Shown piece by piece: positions 54,959 through 64,000 of a stretch of DNA of 64,000 nt. Made by a program: the position numbers and the translations under genes. A model generated the notes under the pieces. It saw only the letters and a program-made list of their open reading frames with translations, ran no database searches and was not told where the DNA came from. Position 1 is the stretch's first letter. Each line of letters opens with the position of its first letter. The DNA comes from Adiantum capillus-veneris (Eukaryota > Streptophyta > Polypodiopsida > Polypodiales > Pteridaceae), in contig CM043952.1 of assembly GCA_014529385.2 (NCBI GenBank), positions 70,869,299-70,933,298 on the forward strand, written 5' to 3'.

Positions 54959-56603
54959 GGACTTAGTTCTCAAGGATCTTCCTTCGGCCTAGTCAATCAA
55001 TTCTTTGCTTTTAAGCACAATATAGCACATTTTCCAAAGACCCAAAGGCATAGTAATCAAATCCACAACCACATATAATGCACAACCAAGGGGTATCTAG
55101 GGTGTAAATCATATATATGCAATATATTTGAGTAGGTATGGCATGTTATATGATTCTCTACAAATTGGAAAACATCTCTATGTATTCCCTTCCTCCAATA
55201 GTGGGCCTTGATTTCAGCAAAAATAGCCTACACTTTGTCCAGCCCACAAGCTTTCATGAAACACTTTAATAACTTGTTATTGAGTTGCTTTCACACAAAT
55301 AACTCTTTGAGGTATTTTTCTTCATTTCCCTGGGTGCTTTCATAGATTTCTATCTTTAAGAAAGTATTCATATGCTTTCTTTTTTATCCTCTTGTACTTT
55401 TCATTTCTCCATCCTTCTTTTGTGGTTGAGTAGCTCAATTAATGGCCAAATTTATTTCCTAACATGCATGTCCTTAAGAAAATATTGATTTGCAAAACCC
55501 ATTTGCTGAAAATTTGTATACATATGCAAAATTATAAAGGACTTTAGACCCACCTCATCACCTCTACCACCACATTCTCTTTGTCTCTATATCTAGCACC
55601 GAATAACATATCAACAATTGGGTTATCTTTACTTGCAATATGATGAATCTCATGATTAGTATTAAGAGATATAATAAAAGAAATCCAACAAAGCATATTA
55701 AATTTCTAGTGTAGAGATACTTTATCTCATTGTAAGAAGAAGAAGAAAATCTATCTCCTTCATCAGTGTCGCTTCAATGAAGTACCCTTTGTCACACCTC
55801 AAGGCAGTTGCCACACCCCAAAGTTCTCTTCTATTTTTGGCACATGTAACAATATTCTTGTTAGGGAGACTTTCAAAAGAAGTGAACAAATCATGAAGAG
55901 CCATAATGTGCTTAGGTGCACCATCCTCAAAGATGGATAATATTGTTAACCAGAACTTAGGCTTTAGCATCAAGACTCATTGTGTACTTGTGGCCATCAT
56001 ACCAATTGCCCAACCAGTCCCTCTTGGACTAGTATGTACAAAGAAGATAGATATGGTGTTCGTCATTTATCCTTGACCTTTCTCAAGATTGGATCAATTT
56101 GCAACATCCTCTTTAGCTTATTTATTGCCTGTGTGTGCATTTCCTTCCATTAAAATTTTCACCCTTTTCATTATAGAAAGCACCACACTTTTGTAACATT
56201 AAAAAAATGAGGTAACCAAATTAAGAACAACACACATGCACCTTAAAAAAATTATTTCTTTGCTACAAATGTGGAAAGATTATCTTTGAAAATTTGTTTT
56301 ATATTTGAAAATTGTTGTCAAACAATGTCAAAGATGTGCCATTTTATGATTCTTTTTACCCTTGATAGTCCTACCAATATGTTATATTTTGATGTTTCCT
56401 TTTGTTCCTAGACTATGGAAGTGGAAGGGTTACATATTTAATGATTCATCAAAGAGTCATGTTTTGATAAATTTTTTTATTCTTTTGCTACAAGTTTCAA
56501 AGAGTTACAATTTTGATGATTCCTTTATCCTTGGAAGTCTATGTCGAAGTGCTATGTTTAATGATTTGTTTTATTCCTTTCTAAATGTCAAAGGATTAAC
56601 ATA
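54959..56603. other. AT-rich region without a recognised gene
   Basis: There is a possible old coding fragment on - at 55722-55973 (KFWLTILSIFEDGAPKHIMA, then NKNIVTCAKNRRELWGVATA). I cannot assign it to a family. The remainder is stop-rich in all frames. Confidence 0.4.
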
Positions 56604-57480
56604 TTGATGATTTTGAAGAGAGGGATAATCAAAACCATCTCCAAAGAGGTCTATTGTTCTCAACTTAAGCATTGGTGCCCCATTACTATGATGTCAGTAG
56701 CATACAAAATTATTTCCAAGGCGGTTTTCCTCAGAGTTGCCCTCTTCCTGAACAAAATCATTTCTCCCCATCAGCATGGATTTATTAAAGGAAGATCCAT
56801 TTATGACAACATCTTGGCAGCGATGGTGGGCATTGAATACGCAACCTTCACCAAGCAAGAGTGCATTTTGATGCAACTCGACCTTGACAAGGCTTATGAT
56901 AGGGTAACTTGGTCCTTTATAGAAGATGTCATGGAAGCTCTGGGCTTTGGGCCTCGCCTATGTTGTGTCATTTGAGTACTAGGCACTGGCAGCTAATCAG
57001 AAATTTTGCTCAATGACAAAATTGTGGGCTCGTTTTGGGTCAAAAGATCTATTAAGTAGGGATGCCCCCTAACCCCTGCTTACTTTTTTCCATCGGCTTG
57101 CATCCTCGTATCACGATGCTCGAAGGCAGTGCTGCACGAGGAGAGATACAAAGCTAGACTTTACCTGGTAATGACTAGCTCTTAGCAAAAATGTTCGTAG
57201 ATGACTCGCGTCTCTTCTTGAAGACATGCCCCTAGGTGGTCAAGAAAGATCTAGAGATTGTGCAGATGTTTGTTGTGGCCTCACGGTCCAAATGTAATTT
57301 AGAGAAGTCGAGGCTGATCTCCCTGATTGAAAATGACTCTTTCAATCCTTTTGTTTAGATAGGGGAGATTGTCTCAAAAGGGAATATATGAAGGCATCTA
57401 GGAGCCCCCTTGGGGGTAGATGTTACCCACAAACAAAGATTTCAATGGGTCCTTGAGAAAGTCAAAAAAAAAAAAGAGAA
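56604..57480 (+). pseudogene. LINE (non-LTR) reverse transcriptase fragment
   Basis: The frame reads HWCPITMMSVAYKIISKAVF, ISPHQHGFIKGRSIYDNILA and LMQLDLDKAYDRVTWSFIED. These are the diagnostic L1-type RT blocks (RPI-x-L...YKI-x-SK, GF-x-GRSI-x-DN, D-x-x-KAYD). After a stop near 56973, further pieces in other frames show KMFVDDSRLFLKT (FVDDS where F/YADD is usual) and SRSKCNLEKSRLIS. There is no endonuclease 5' and no poly-A tail; it ends near a poly-G run. Confidence 0.8.
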
Positions 57481-57519
57481 GGTGGAAGTATGCTCTTCTC
57501 CCCTTCTTCAGCCAAATCT

Positions 57520-57520
<1 letters not shown>

Positions 57521-57562
<42 letters not shown>
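57521..57562 (+). repeat. 42-base poly-G homopolymer
   Basis: Uninterrupted G from 57521 to 57562 at the end of the LINE fragment. Confidence 0.9.
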
Positions 57563-57563
<1 letters not shown>

Positions 57564-60500
57564 AAGGGAGGGGGGTGGTTCACTATATATAAAACCTATA
57601 TATCGCATGTGTTCAAGGCTTATTTATAAAACCCCTTTGCTATCAATTTTTCACTATTAAAAGGCACCCTTTTCCTGTTCAATCTGTAAATTTTTTTCAA
57701 GATCATATTTTCGACACCCTTCTGTATGTGAAAATGTGAGAAAATGTAGAATAATATAATCCCTACTATTTCTACAAACGGAAGCACAAAGAGCCCTGCA
57801 AATATCAAGAATAACATAATATAATCGGTAAAATTGACAGATATGCATACCTGGAACATCCACAAGCATGTAATTGAAGCTATACGTGAAGAGAGAGAGA
57901 GAGAGAGACAGAGAGAGAGACAGAGATCAAGATAGAGTGAGAGAGCAAATGCAAGTGCACCTCCTAGAACAGAGTGCTACACTGGCACGGTGAGAGAGAC
58001 AAGAGGAGAGGAGAGAAGGAAGACACAAGTAGTGGGTGCAGTCTCCCCCCGTGCAAGATTGAGCATTTTCCTCTTGCACGTAAGCTCATAAAGAGCAATT
58101 GAATAATAAAAAATATACATAAATTATATATCTTGTGCCATAGTCCATAGCTTGGTTAGCTTTTTCCACTCGTCAACTGCATTAAATAATAAAATATCAA
58201 TTCCATTATATACCTCTTCGTTAGAAATCAATTGTCCTCAGTTGCAAAGATAAGAATCTGCAGATCATACTTGTCAAAAAAAACAGTGATTAGTATTCTC
58301 TGTCAAAAATACTACATAGTAAAAGAAAAATTTATGAAACTAAACAACACTGCTTATGCACTCTATCATTCACATACTACCTATTCTAGTGTCCCATACC
58401 ACAAGTATAAGTAGTATTTATGTCATACCCTGATGAATCAGGATATCTTTGGTCACACTCATCATTCTATAAATCAATTCTCATCAATCTCAAGATGAGT
58501 TCCATAAATACTACCGCAATAGAAAATCATCGTATACCAATTCCAAATCCAATTCTAAATCCAAATCCAAATATATGTCAACATATACCCGAGTAACAAA
58601 ATCACACTAGGTACAGTGGTGGCCAGCCATTGCAACATGATTTTGTGATCGGTGTTGCCTAAATCGACAAATCTACACCAGACGTGCTCCCTAAATCAAC
58701 AAATCGGCACTTGTGCCATCTAAACCGGTGGATCTACACTTAATATTGTTAGAAATAGTAAATGTATTATTTATCAGTGTGTTGCCTAAATTTACGGATC
58801 CGCACACACAATTGGAGTTTCCTAAATCGGCGAATCTACACCACAATGAGCATTAATACACTACCTTAATTGGAAAATCTATGTGTGCATGTGACCAATG
58901 GATTAGACGAGACATAAAAATTAAAAAACATTTACGTGGTACCAAATTGGAGTATGTTTGAGTAGCAAAATACTTACAAATTGTTGTTCACTATCCCAGA
59001 GCACCTTGGCTCATTTAAGTAGCTACAGAGCTTAACAACAAATTATCTCAATGAAAATTCCTTTCAAGACAATTGGAAGAGCAATGTTTGAGTACTCAAC
59101 ATAGAAGACAATGTAGAGAAATGAAATATGAAAAGAAGAGTGGCGTATTTGATGTATATACCTGAAGGATATTTTGCATCTAAAAATGTACATATCTGTG
59201 TGTGTGTGTGTGTGTGCCAAGCTATAATGGAAAAAAAACACAAGTTGAATCAGTGGGTCTTGCAAACAACATTTCTATATGGGGTAAAGAGATGTGCAGT
59301 TAGTAACTTGCACCAAAGTGTATGTAATGAGGTTAGAATGTACCAATGTAGGGAGCAAAACAATATGCCCTGGTGTGAGATGGAAATTAGTATACAATCA
59401 AAAAGTGCTAGAAGAGAGTAGCAGTGTCATGTAATCTACAAAGCGATATGAGTATACAAGAGAGTCAAGACTAAATAGTGAGTTCAATTATACATGGAGG
59501 AATTACCTCGCTGAAGATGATGTATGACATAGTGAAAGGATTGAAGATACTGGCAAATAAGTTTGCATAGAAATCGACGCATCAAAGAAAATTCAAATAT
59601 TTTCCTAAAGTGTAGACTATGCTGGGAATTTGGTACTTAAAATAGCTATTAATCAAAACGATAAGCTTAAGGTAGCCAAGATGAGTAAGTTGGCTAGCAA
59701 TTAATTTCATCCGAGAATTTTACAAAATATTGCTAGTGGAGAAGCAGCTGAATGTGATAAGTCACTTAGAATGATCAAAACTAGAAAATATAAAGGTTTT
59801 TAGAGCGGTGGGTCAATGGAAATGGAGGATTGAGTAAGTAGGTCATATGAAAATTATGTGAGCTATGAGAATATTTTGAAGAAAAATGGGAAGTATCGTC
59901 TAATAATTCAAGTATACGAAGAGGGAGTATTGGATTCAATTAGTAACAAAAGTGAGAATTAGAAAAATTAATGAGGAACAAAATATTTTTAGAAGAAAAG
60001 TTAACAAAATCCATACCATGAGGCTCTTGTAGGACTTCAACTCATGTGTTTAGCAATGTATGTCTCATACTACTTGAAATTCTGTTCTTGCAAACAAACA
60101 CCATTTGCTACCATCGTTTGTTTCGCAGTACACACTTGAAATTAGAAGGTATACGGTCCAATTGATCTTCAAAAGTATTAAGAATGAATGGACGAGTGAA
60201 ATGTACTACCTCATGAACAGATTATACACAAACATCATCCTTGCAATTTTCTAGGCAACCAAAGAGGGATGTTTTGATGCCTTGTTAGAATGTGCAGCCC
60301 ATGTGCCACGTAAGAGTTTCAAAGTTGCATAGAATAAGCACACAAAATTGCAATATTGCAGTGTGAGAAGAGAGTTTTTTCAATAATCAACCGTACTATC
60401 TACTTTTAAAAAATTCAACATTTAAGATATTTGGCAATAGCAAATTTTTGCAGAACACTAAATACAACAGTTAGATGTATATATCTCAACGACTAGATGT

Positions 60501-60820
60501 GATTGATAAAGACAACCAACATCAGCTTGGTATGGAGATTTCACAGACAATTGCCATACATATCTTAAACCATGTCAAACTTGACTAGACATTTCTTCAA
60601 CCAGCACTATATTTGTCAGCTACTTCAAAGTGAGAACATGAAGAATTTCCATTGTTGAAGCCAATCAGAGGCCGTAACACCAACCCAAAAATTCTATCTT
60701 CATCTTAAAACACAAAAACAAGGCAAAAGTGGTGCAAATGAAGGGAGATAGTTTGTGCTCATCCTTTATGAGATTGTCCATAGCAAGCAAGGGAGAAAAG
60801 AAAAGAGAATTGGGAAGCAC

Positions 60821-60821
<1 letters not shown>
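57563..60821. other. AT-rich intergenic region, no gene seen
   Basis: Frames are short throughout. It contains GA-rich stretches (57890-57925) and a degenerate array (58651-58842). Otherwise featureless to me. Confidence 0.5.
58651..58842. repeat. Degenerate array of a CCTAAATCGACAAATCTACAC motif
   Basis: Five related units start near 58657, 58688, 58718, 58784 and 58820, each with (C/T)CTAAA(T/C) followed by an (A/T)ATC(T/C/G)(A/G)CAC-like end. Spacing is irregular (about 30-66 bp). Confidence 0.6.
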
Positions 60822-60887
<66 letters not shown>

Positions 60888-61019
60888 GCGTGTGCGTGTG
60901 CGTGTGCGTGTGCGTGTGCGTGCGCGTGTGCGTGCGCGTGTGCGTGCGTGTGCGCGTGCGCGTGCGTGTGCGCGTGCGTGTGCGTGTGCGTGTGCGTGTG
61001 CGTGTGCGTGTGCGTGTGC

Positions 61020-61074
<55 letters not shown>
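60822..61074. repeat. Compound (GT)n / (GC-GT)n / (GA)n microsatellite, about 250 bp
   Basis: GT to about 60882, then alternating GTGC/GTGT/GCGC units to about 61024, then GT again and a short GA run. All open frames here are artefacts of the repeat. Confidence 0.95.
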
Positions 61075-62205
61075 TACACCAGAATCATAATACATATCCA
61101 TAGCTATAAGATCTTCCTTGATTTGCCAAGCATTTCCACCAATGATGTACTATAGAGAAGGACCAGAAGAGGTGTTTAGCAGATTCAAGTTTGCGACAAC
61201 GAGGGCAGCTTTCGTAATATTTTTCAGCAGCAATTTTGGTGTACAGTTGGTTTTATCTGCTCTTTGATGTAATATAGCAATCAAAGTGGGTTTTTCCACA
61301 GAGAGAGAGAGAGAGAGAGGAAGAGAGCTGATAGATTTCTTTGCTCATCATTGCCTAGTCTGCGTCTTCCCTTGTCACCACCATAGACGTTTGCAATGTG
61401 TCCTTTTGTGATTGCATTCAACTTGGCAACCTAGGTTGATGGAGGTTTTTGCTAGTGTACTTAGGTAGATATCGCAAAGAATATAGGAGCACAAACTTGG
61501 ATGTGTGAGGTCCGCACCCCGCCGTTTCCAATGGCGGATCTGATGGTGAACCAGGTGGCCACTAGATCTATTGCGGAAGCAAACAAAATGGTTCAGGATT
61601 CGACTAGCGGACGATCTCTCATCACAAAGTGAGTCGAGTTCGAGCCTACTAGCAGGGAGATCTAGCTCCACCTCGTAGGGGAAGCGTACTCGAACTATCT
61701 AGTGATCCTAAGACCCACCTTCCAAGAGGAGAGAAACCCCGAGCGCCTTTTTCCCCATGTTTCAGAGGCACGTACACTCGAGATTTCACCGCTCTAGGGG
61801 CAATGAGTATTACTAATATCGAAGTAAGCACAATGGGGACAGAGAGTTCCCGACCAATCGGGACCACCCATCTCGTAGGCATTAGCAACCTGAGCCAAGC
61901 CCCCACTTTCCACCCCCACACTCACACTTCCTTGTGTGACCTAATTACTACCACAAAGGTTGTTCAACATAAAGATTCCTTGTTTAATTCCGAATCACAT
62001 TGTTCGTTAATACAGCCCTTCAACCAGTATTGCAAACAACACCAAGACAGAATTCTAGTAAAAATTCTACTCAAACTTATTCATAAAAATTCCAATGTTC
62101 TGGAGGTACAACATCCCTCCTCTAGCGAGAGTTTACTCCTCCCGTTGTCGCCTAGCTGCCCATACAACTAGGTATGTCCATCGCATAGAAAGCACGACAT
62201 GGACA
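61075..62205. other. Non-coding region, no gene seen
   Basis: A short GA run at 61301-61318. The more GC-rich block 61490-61930 differs in composition from its surroundings and may be part of an unrecognised repeat. Confidence 0.4.
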
Positions 62206-62289
62206 TTCCCACCGCTTAACCAGCAGACGTGGGTTCCCACCGCTTAACCAGCAGTCGTGGGTATCCACCGCTTAACCAGCAGTCGTGGA
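62206..62289. repeat. 28-bp tandem repeat, three copies
   Basis: The unit TTCCCACCGCTTAACCAGCA plus GACGTGGG is repeated at 62206, 62234 and 62262 with one to three changes per copy. Confidence 0.9.
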
Positions 62290-62580
62290 TTCAAGAGCCC
62301 TTAACCAAGAACTCTGCCCCTGTGATCAGGAGGGGGTTCATGACTAATTCAACATTGGAAATAGAATGAACATGCCGAGCTAAATTTTCCCTAGCAAACA
62401 TTCTTTCCTCTTGCAAACAGCATACCCATCAATCATTTCTTTCCTACTTTATACTTAAATGTACTATGCTTTCAATGCCGAGGTTCTGTCGGATTTCTCC
62501 AACATGTTCGGGGATATGTTCATTCCTAACTAATCGTATGCAATGTTAATTAAACAACTTGAATAGAAATTGGGACCTAC

Positions 62581-62721
62581 CTCTTCCATTTCTTCGTCAA
62601 TAGCCCGTGAGATGGCCGGTATTTGCTCGTCCATGGGAACCTTTCCTTTTCTGTTCACATTGCTTGTTCCCGCCTCGCGGTCGTGGGCTCCACCGAAGCG
62701 AGTTCTCTTAACCGGAGCCAT
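62581..62721 (-). CDS. Possible first exon of an unknown gene
   Basis: On the minus strand an ATG at 62721 opens MAPVKRTRFGGAHDREAGTS, NVNRKGKVPMDEQ and ISRAIDEEMEE, directly followed by GTAGGT, which fits a splice donor. It is basic first and acidic later, with no domain. I cannot find a second exon. It could be a short chance ORF or the start of a transposon gene. Confidence 0.25.
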
Positions 62722-62730
62722 TTTTCTCAC

Positions 62731-64000
62731 TACTTAAATGATAGACTTGAAAAAAAAAAGAGCTAAGGTCCGAAATTAACATGACAAACCAATCGGCAGA
62801 TTAGATTTATTAAAGACTTCTCCTTATGCACGAGGTTAGATTTTTCCCTTTTTGCCCTAGCAATTTTAAGGGTAATTCTGTATCCACCCTATGGGAAACA
62901 ACTCTAAGGTTAATTACTTGGCTTAGATGATTAAGAAATTCAGAGTTTTTCTAATTGATTCACGAAAGATATGAAGTAAGCAAGCTCATTCATTTTCCTA
63001 GAGCAATGTGAAGGTGCAGAGTGACCGCAGGCATGTGTGATGAAAAAACCTTCTTCTTATTGGACTAATGACGGATTAATTTTCAGCCTTAATCGCATCT
63101 AAATGTGGGAGAAGATTAAGTATAATTTAATTACAACTCTATTGAGTAGTGAAAGATTGAATTCTGACAAATCTACACTATTACTAGCTGACAATTTATT
63201 GACTATACCGCCTAGAGAGAGAATCTTTCCTAATCATGCATTAATCCTTGATTAAGGATGATGAATGGCTGAATAAATTAACTAAATGAATGATAATTAT
63301 GTAATGAAGTATAGCTATGAAAACTTAGAGAGCAGCTATAGAGAATTATAGCTAAAAGTAGGCATAGTAGACAAAAATTATGAGTGGGTAATGATGATAT
63401 TAAGAAGAGCAGTAATTAAACCATAATTACCGTGATTAGGGGCTGAGAATCCTCTTAAATTTCTGATGCAATGAATCCTCAAGATGGGAATTTCGGCAGC
63501 ACCTCCCTCCTTGCTTCTCCTTCAAAAGCTGTGTGTGTGTCGGCAGCACCTTCCCAGTGTGTGGGTGTGTGAGTATGCAATGTGTGTGTGTGAGCATATG
63601 TGTGTGTGTGTGTGTGTGTGTGAAGGTCTTTAAATAGGCTCCTACAGGCTGAAAATCGATATGGGTTGCTAAATGCATCTGGGAGCTTCTCCAGTTAAGC
63701 ATGGCAAGTCCAGTTCTCTGCCCACCAAGTGTCAGGTTGGCTTGGTTAACTGGTTCTGAAACTGAGTTGCAGGCTTGGCAGCTTTCCCAAGACTCCCACA
63801 AAGCAAGAGGGCGCCCCCTAGCTGCTAAAGATGATCTGGAGTGGCCTGGGACCTGTTCCCACACAGTCCCGGGCTCCCGGTACCTCCCCGGACAATTTTT
63901 AGGAAATTTGGTTCTAGGCTAAAACGGGTCATACGAATCGGATTTTGATGCCGTAAATTGCCATACGAAGCTCTAACTAGGGCGTACTGGCCCGAGTACC
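62731..64000. other. Intergenic region to the end of the window
   Basis: AT-rich to about 63420, then a GT microsatellite (63600-63623) and more GC-rich sequence. No gene recognised on either strand. Confidence 0.45.

Noticed and set aside
57842-57900. Possible exon on the minus strand ending MLVDVPG then GTATG
   Set aside because: The DVPG looks like a GTPase motif and is followed by a GT donor, but the upstream sequence is a GA/CT repeat and no other exon is visible.
60822-61103. ORFs of CV, RV and HT repeats
   Set aside because: Microsatellite artefacts.
61590-61650. GAGTTCGAGCC resembling a tRNA/SINE box B
   Set aside because: No box A at a suitable distance, no cloverleaf and no poly-A or target duplication found.
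61649-62171. Overlapping ORFs of 90 and 122 codons on opposite strands
   Set aside because: No similarity to anything I recognise, and composition follows local GC content; chance ORFs.
62206-62289. CRISPR-like array
   Set aside because: The three 28-bp units are directly adjacent with no spacers; a small tandem repeat.

Overview
The window is plant nuclear DNA made almost entirely of nested, degenerate LTR retrotransposons, with long CT/GA and GT microsatellites. I see no convincing host gene, tRNA, rRNA or CRISPR array. The evidence is Ty3/gypsy Gag, protease, reverse transcriptase (RT), RNase H and integrase fragments without a chromodomain (Tat/Athila-type lineages), primer-binding sites starting TGG, a CACTA-type transposase piece and a LINE reverse transcriptase. 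The density and depth of nesting suggest a large, repeat-rich plant genome; I cannot name the species.

Layout. 1-2240: 3' end of a Tat-like element on + (integrase tail, polypurine tract, LTR), inserted in the 5' LTR of a small gag-only element G (2241-5128). 5129-5628: CACTA transposase fragment. 5628-16670: Tat-like element on - (left LTR truncated, right LTR complete) carrying a 220-bp MITE inside gag. 16671-21839: gag, a long leader and an LTR end of minus-strand element B, then internal sequence of minus-strand element A. 21840-22832: LTR of A. 22833-49824: degenerate plus-strand gypsy element E, split by element C (23488-44547), which is split by element D (26259-39780). A solo LTR (48381-49142) also sits in E. 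49825-53076: unassigned sequence and the 3' LTR of a plus-strand A-family copy. 53077-54958: gag and 5' LTR of minus-strand element F, same LTR family as E. 54959-64000: AT-rich intergenic DNA with a LINE fragment, a 42-base poly-G run, a large GT/GC tract and small tandem arrays.

The best-preserved unit is D. Its two LTRs differ at about six positions outside microsatellites, its target duplication CACGC is intact, and one reading frame runs from 27947 to 37270 with five stop codons and no frameshift. D encodes Gag, a protease, RT, RNase H and integrase, and then, after integrase, a second retropepsin-like domain with a canonical Asp-Thr-Gly site. This is followed by a series of W-I/V-P-K motifs, an internal polypurine tract with an LTR-like promoter, and a separate 140-residue ORF. 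C has different LTRs and no recognisable pol, but shares D's 3' non-coding region and the WVP motif, so C looks like a non-autonomous relative of D-type elements. This D/C system is the part most worth following up.

All LTR, duplication and repeat boundaries were read by eye and may be off by a few bases. Family names (Tat-like, CACTA) rest on motif recognition, not on a search.
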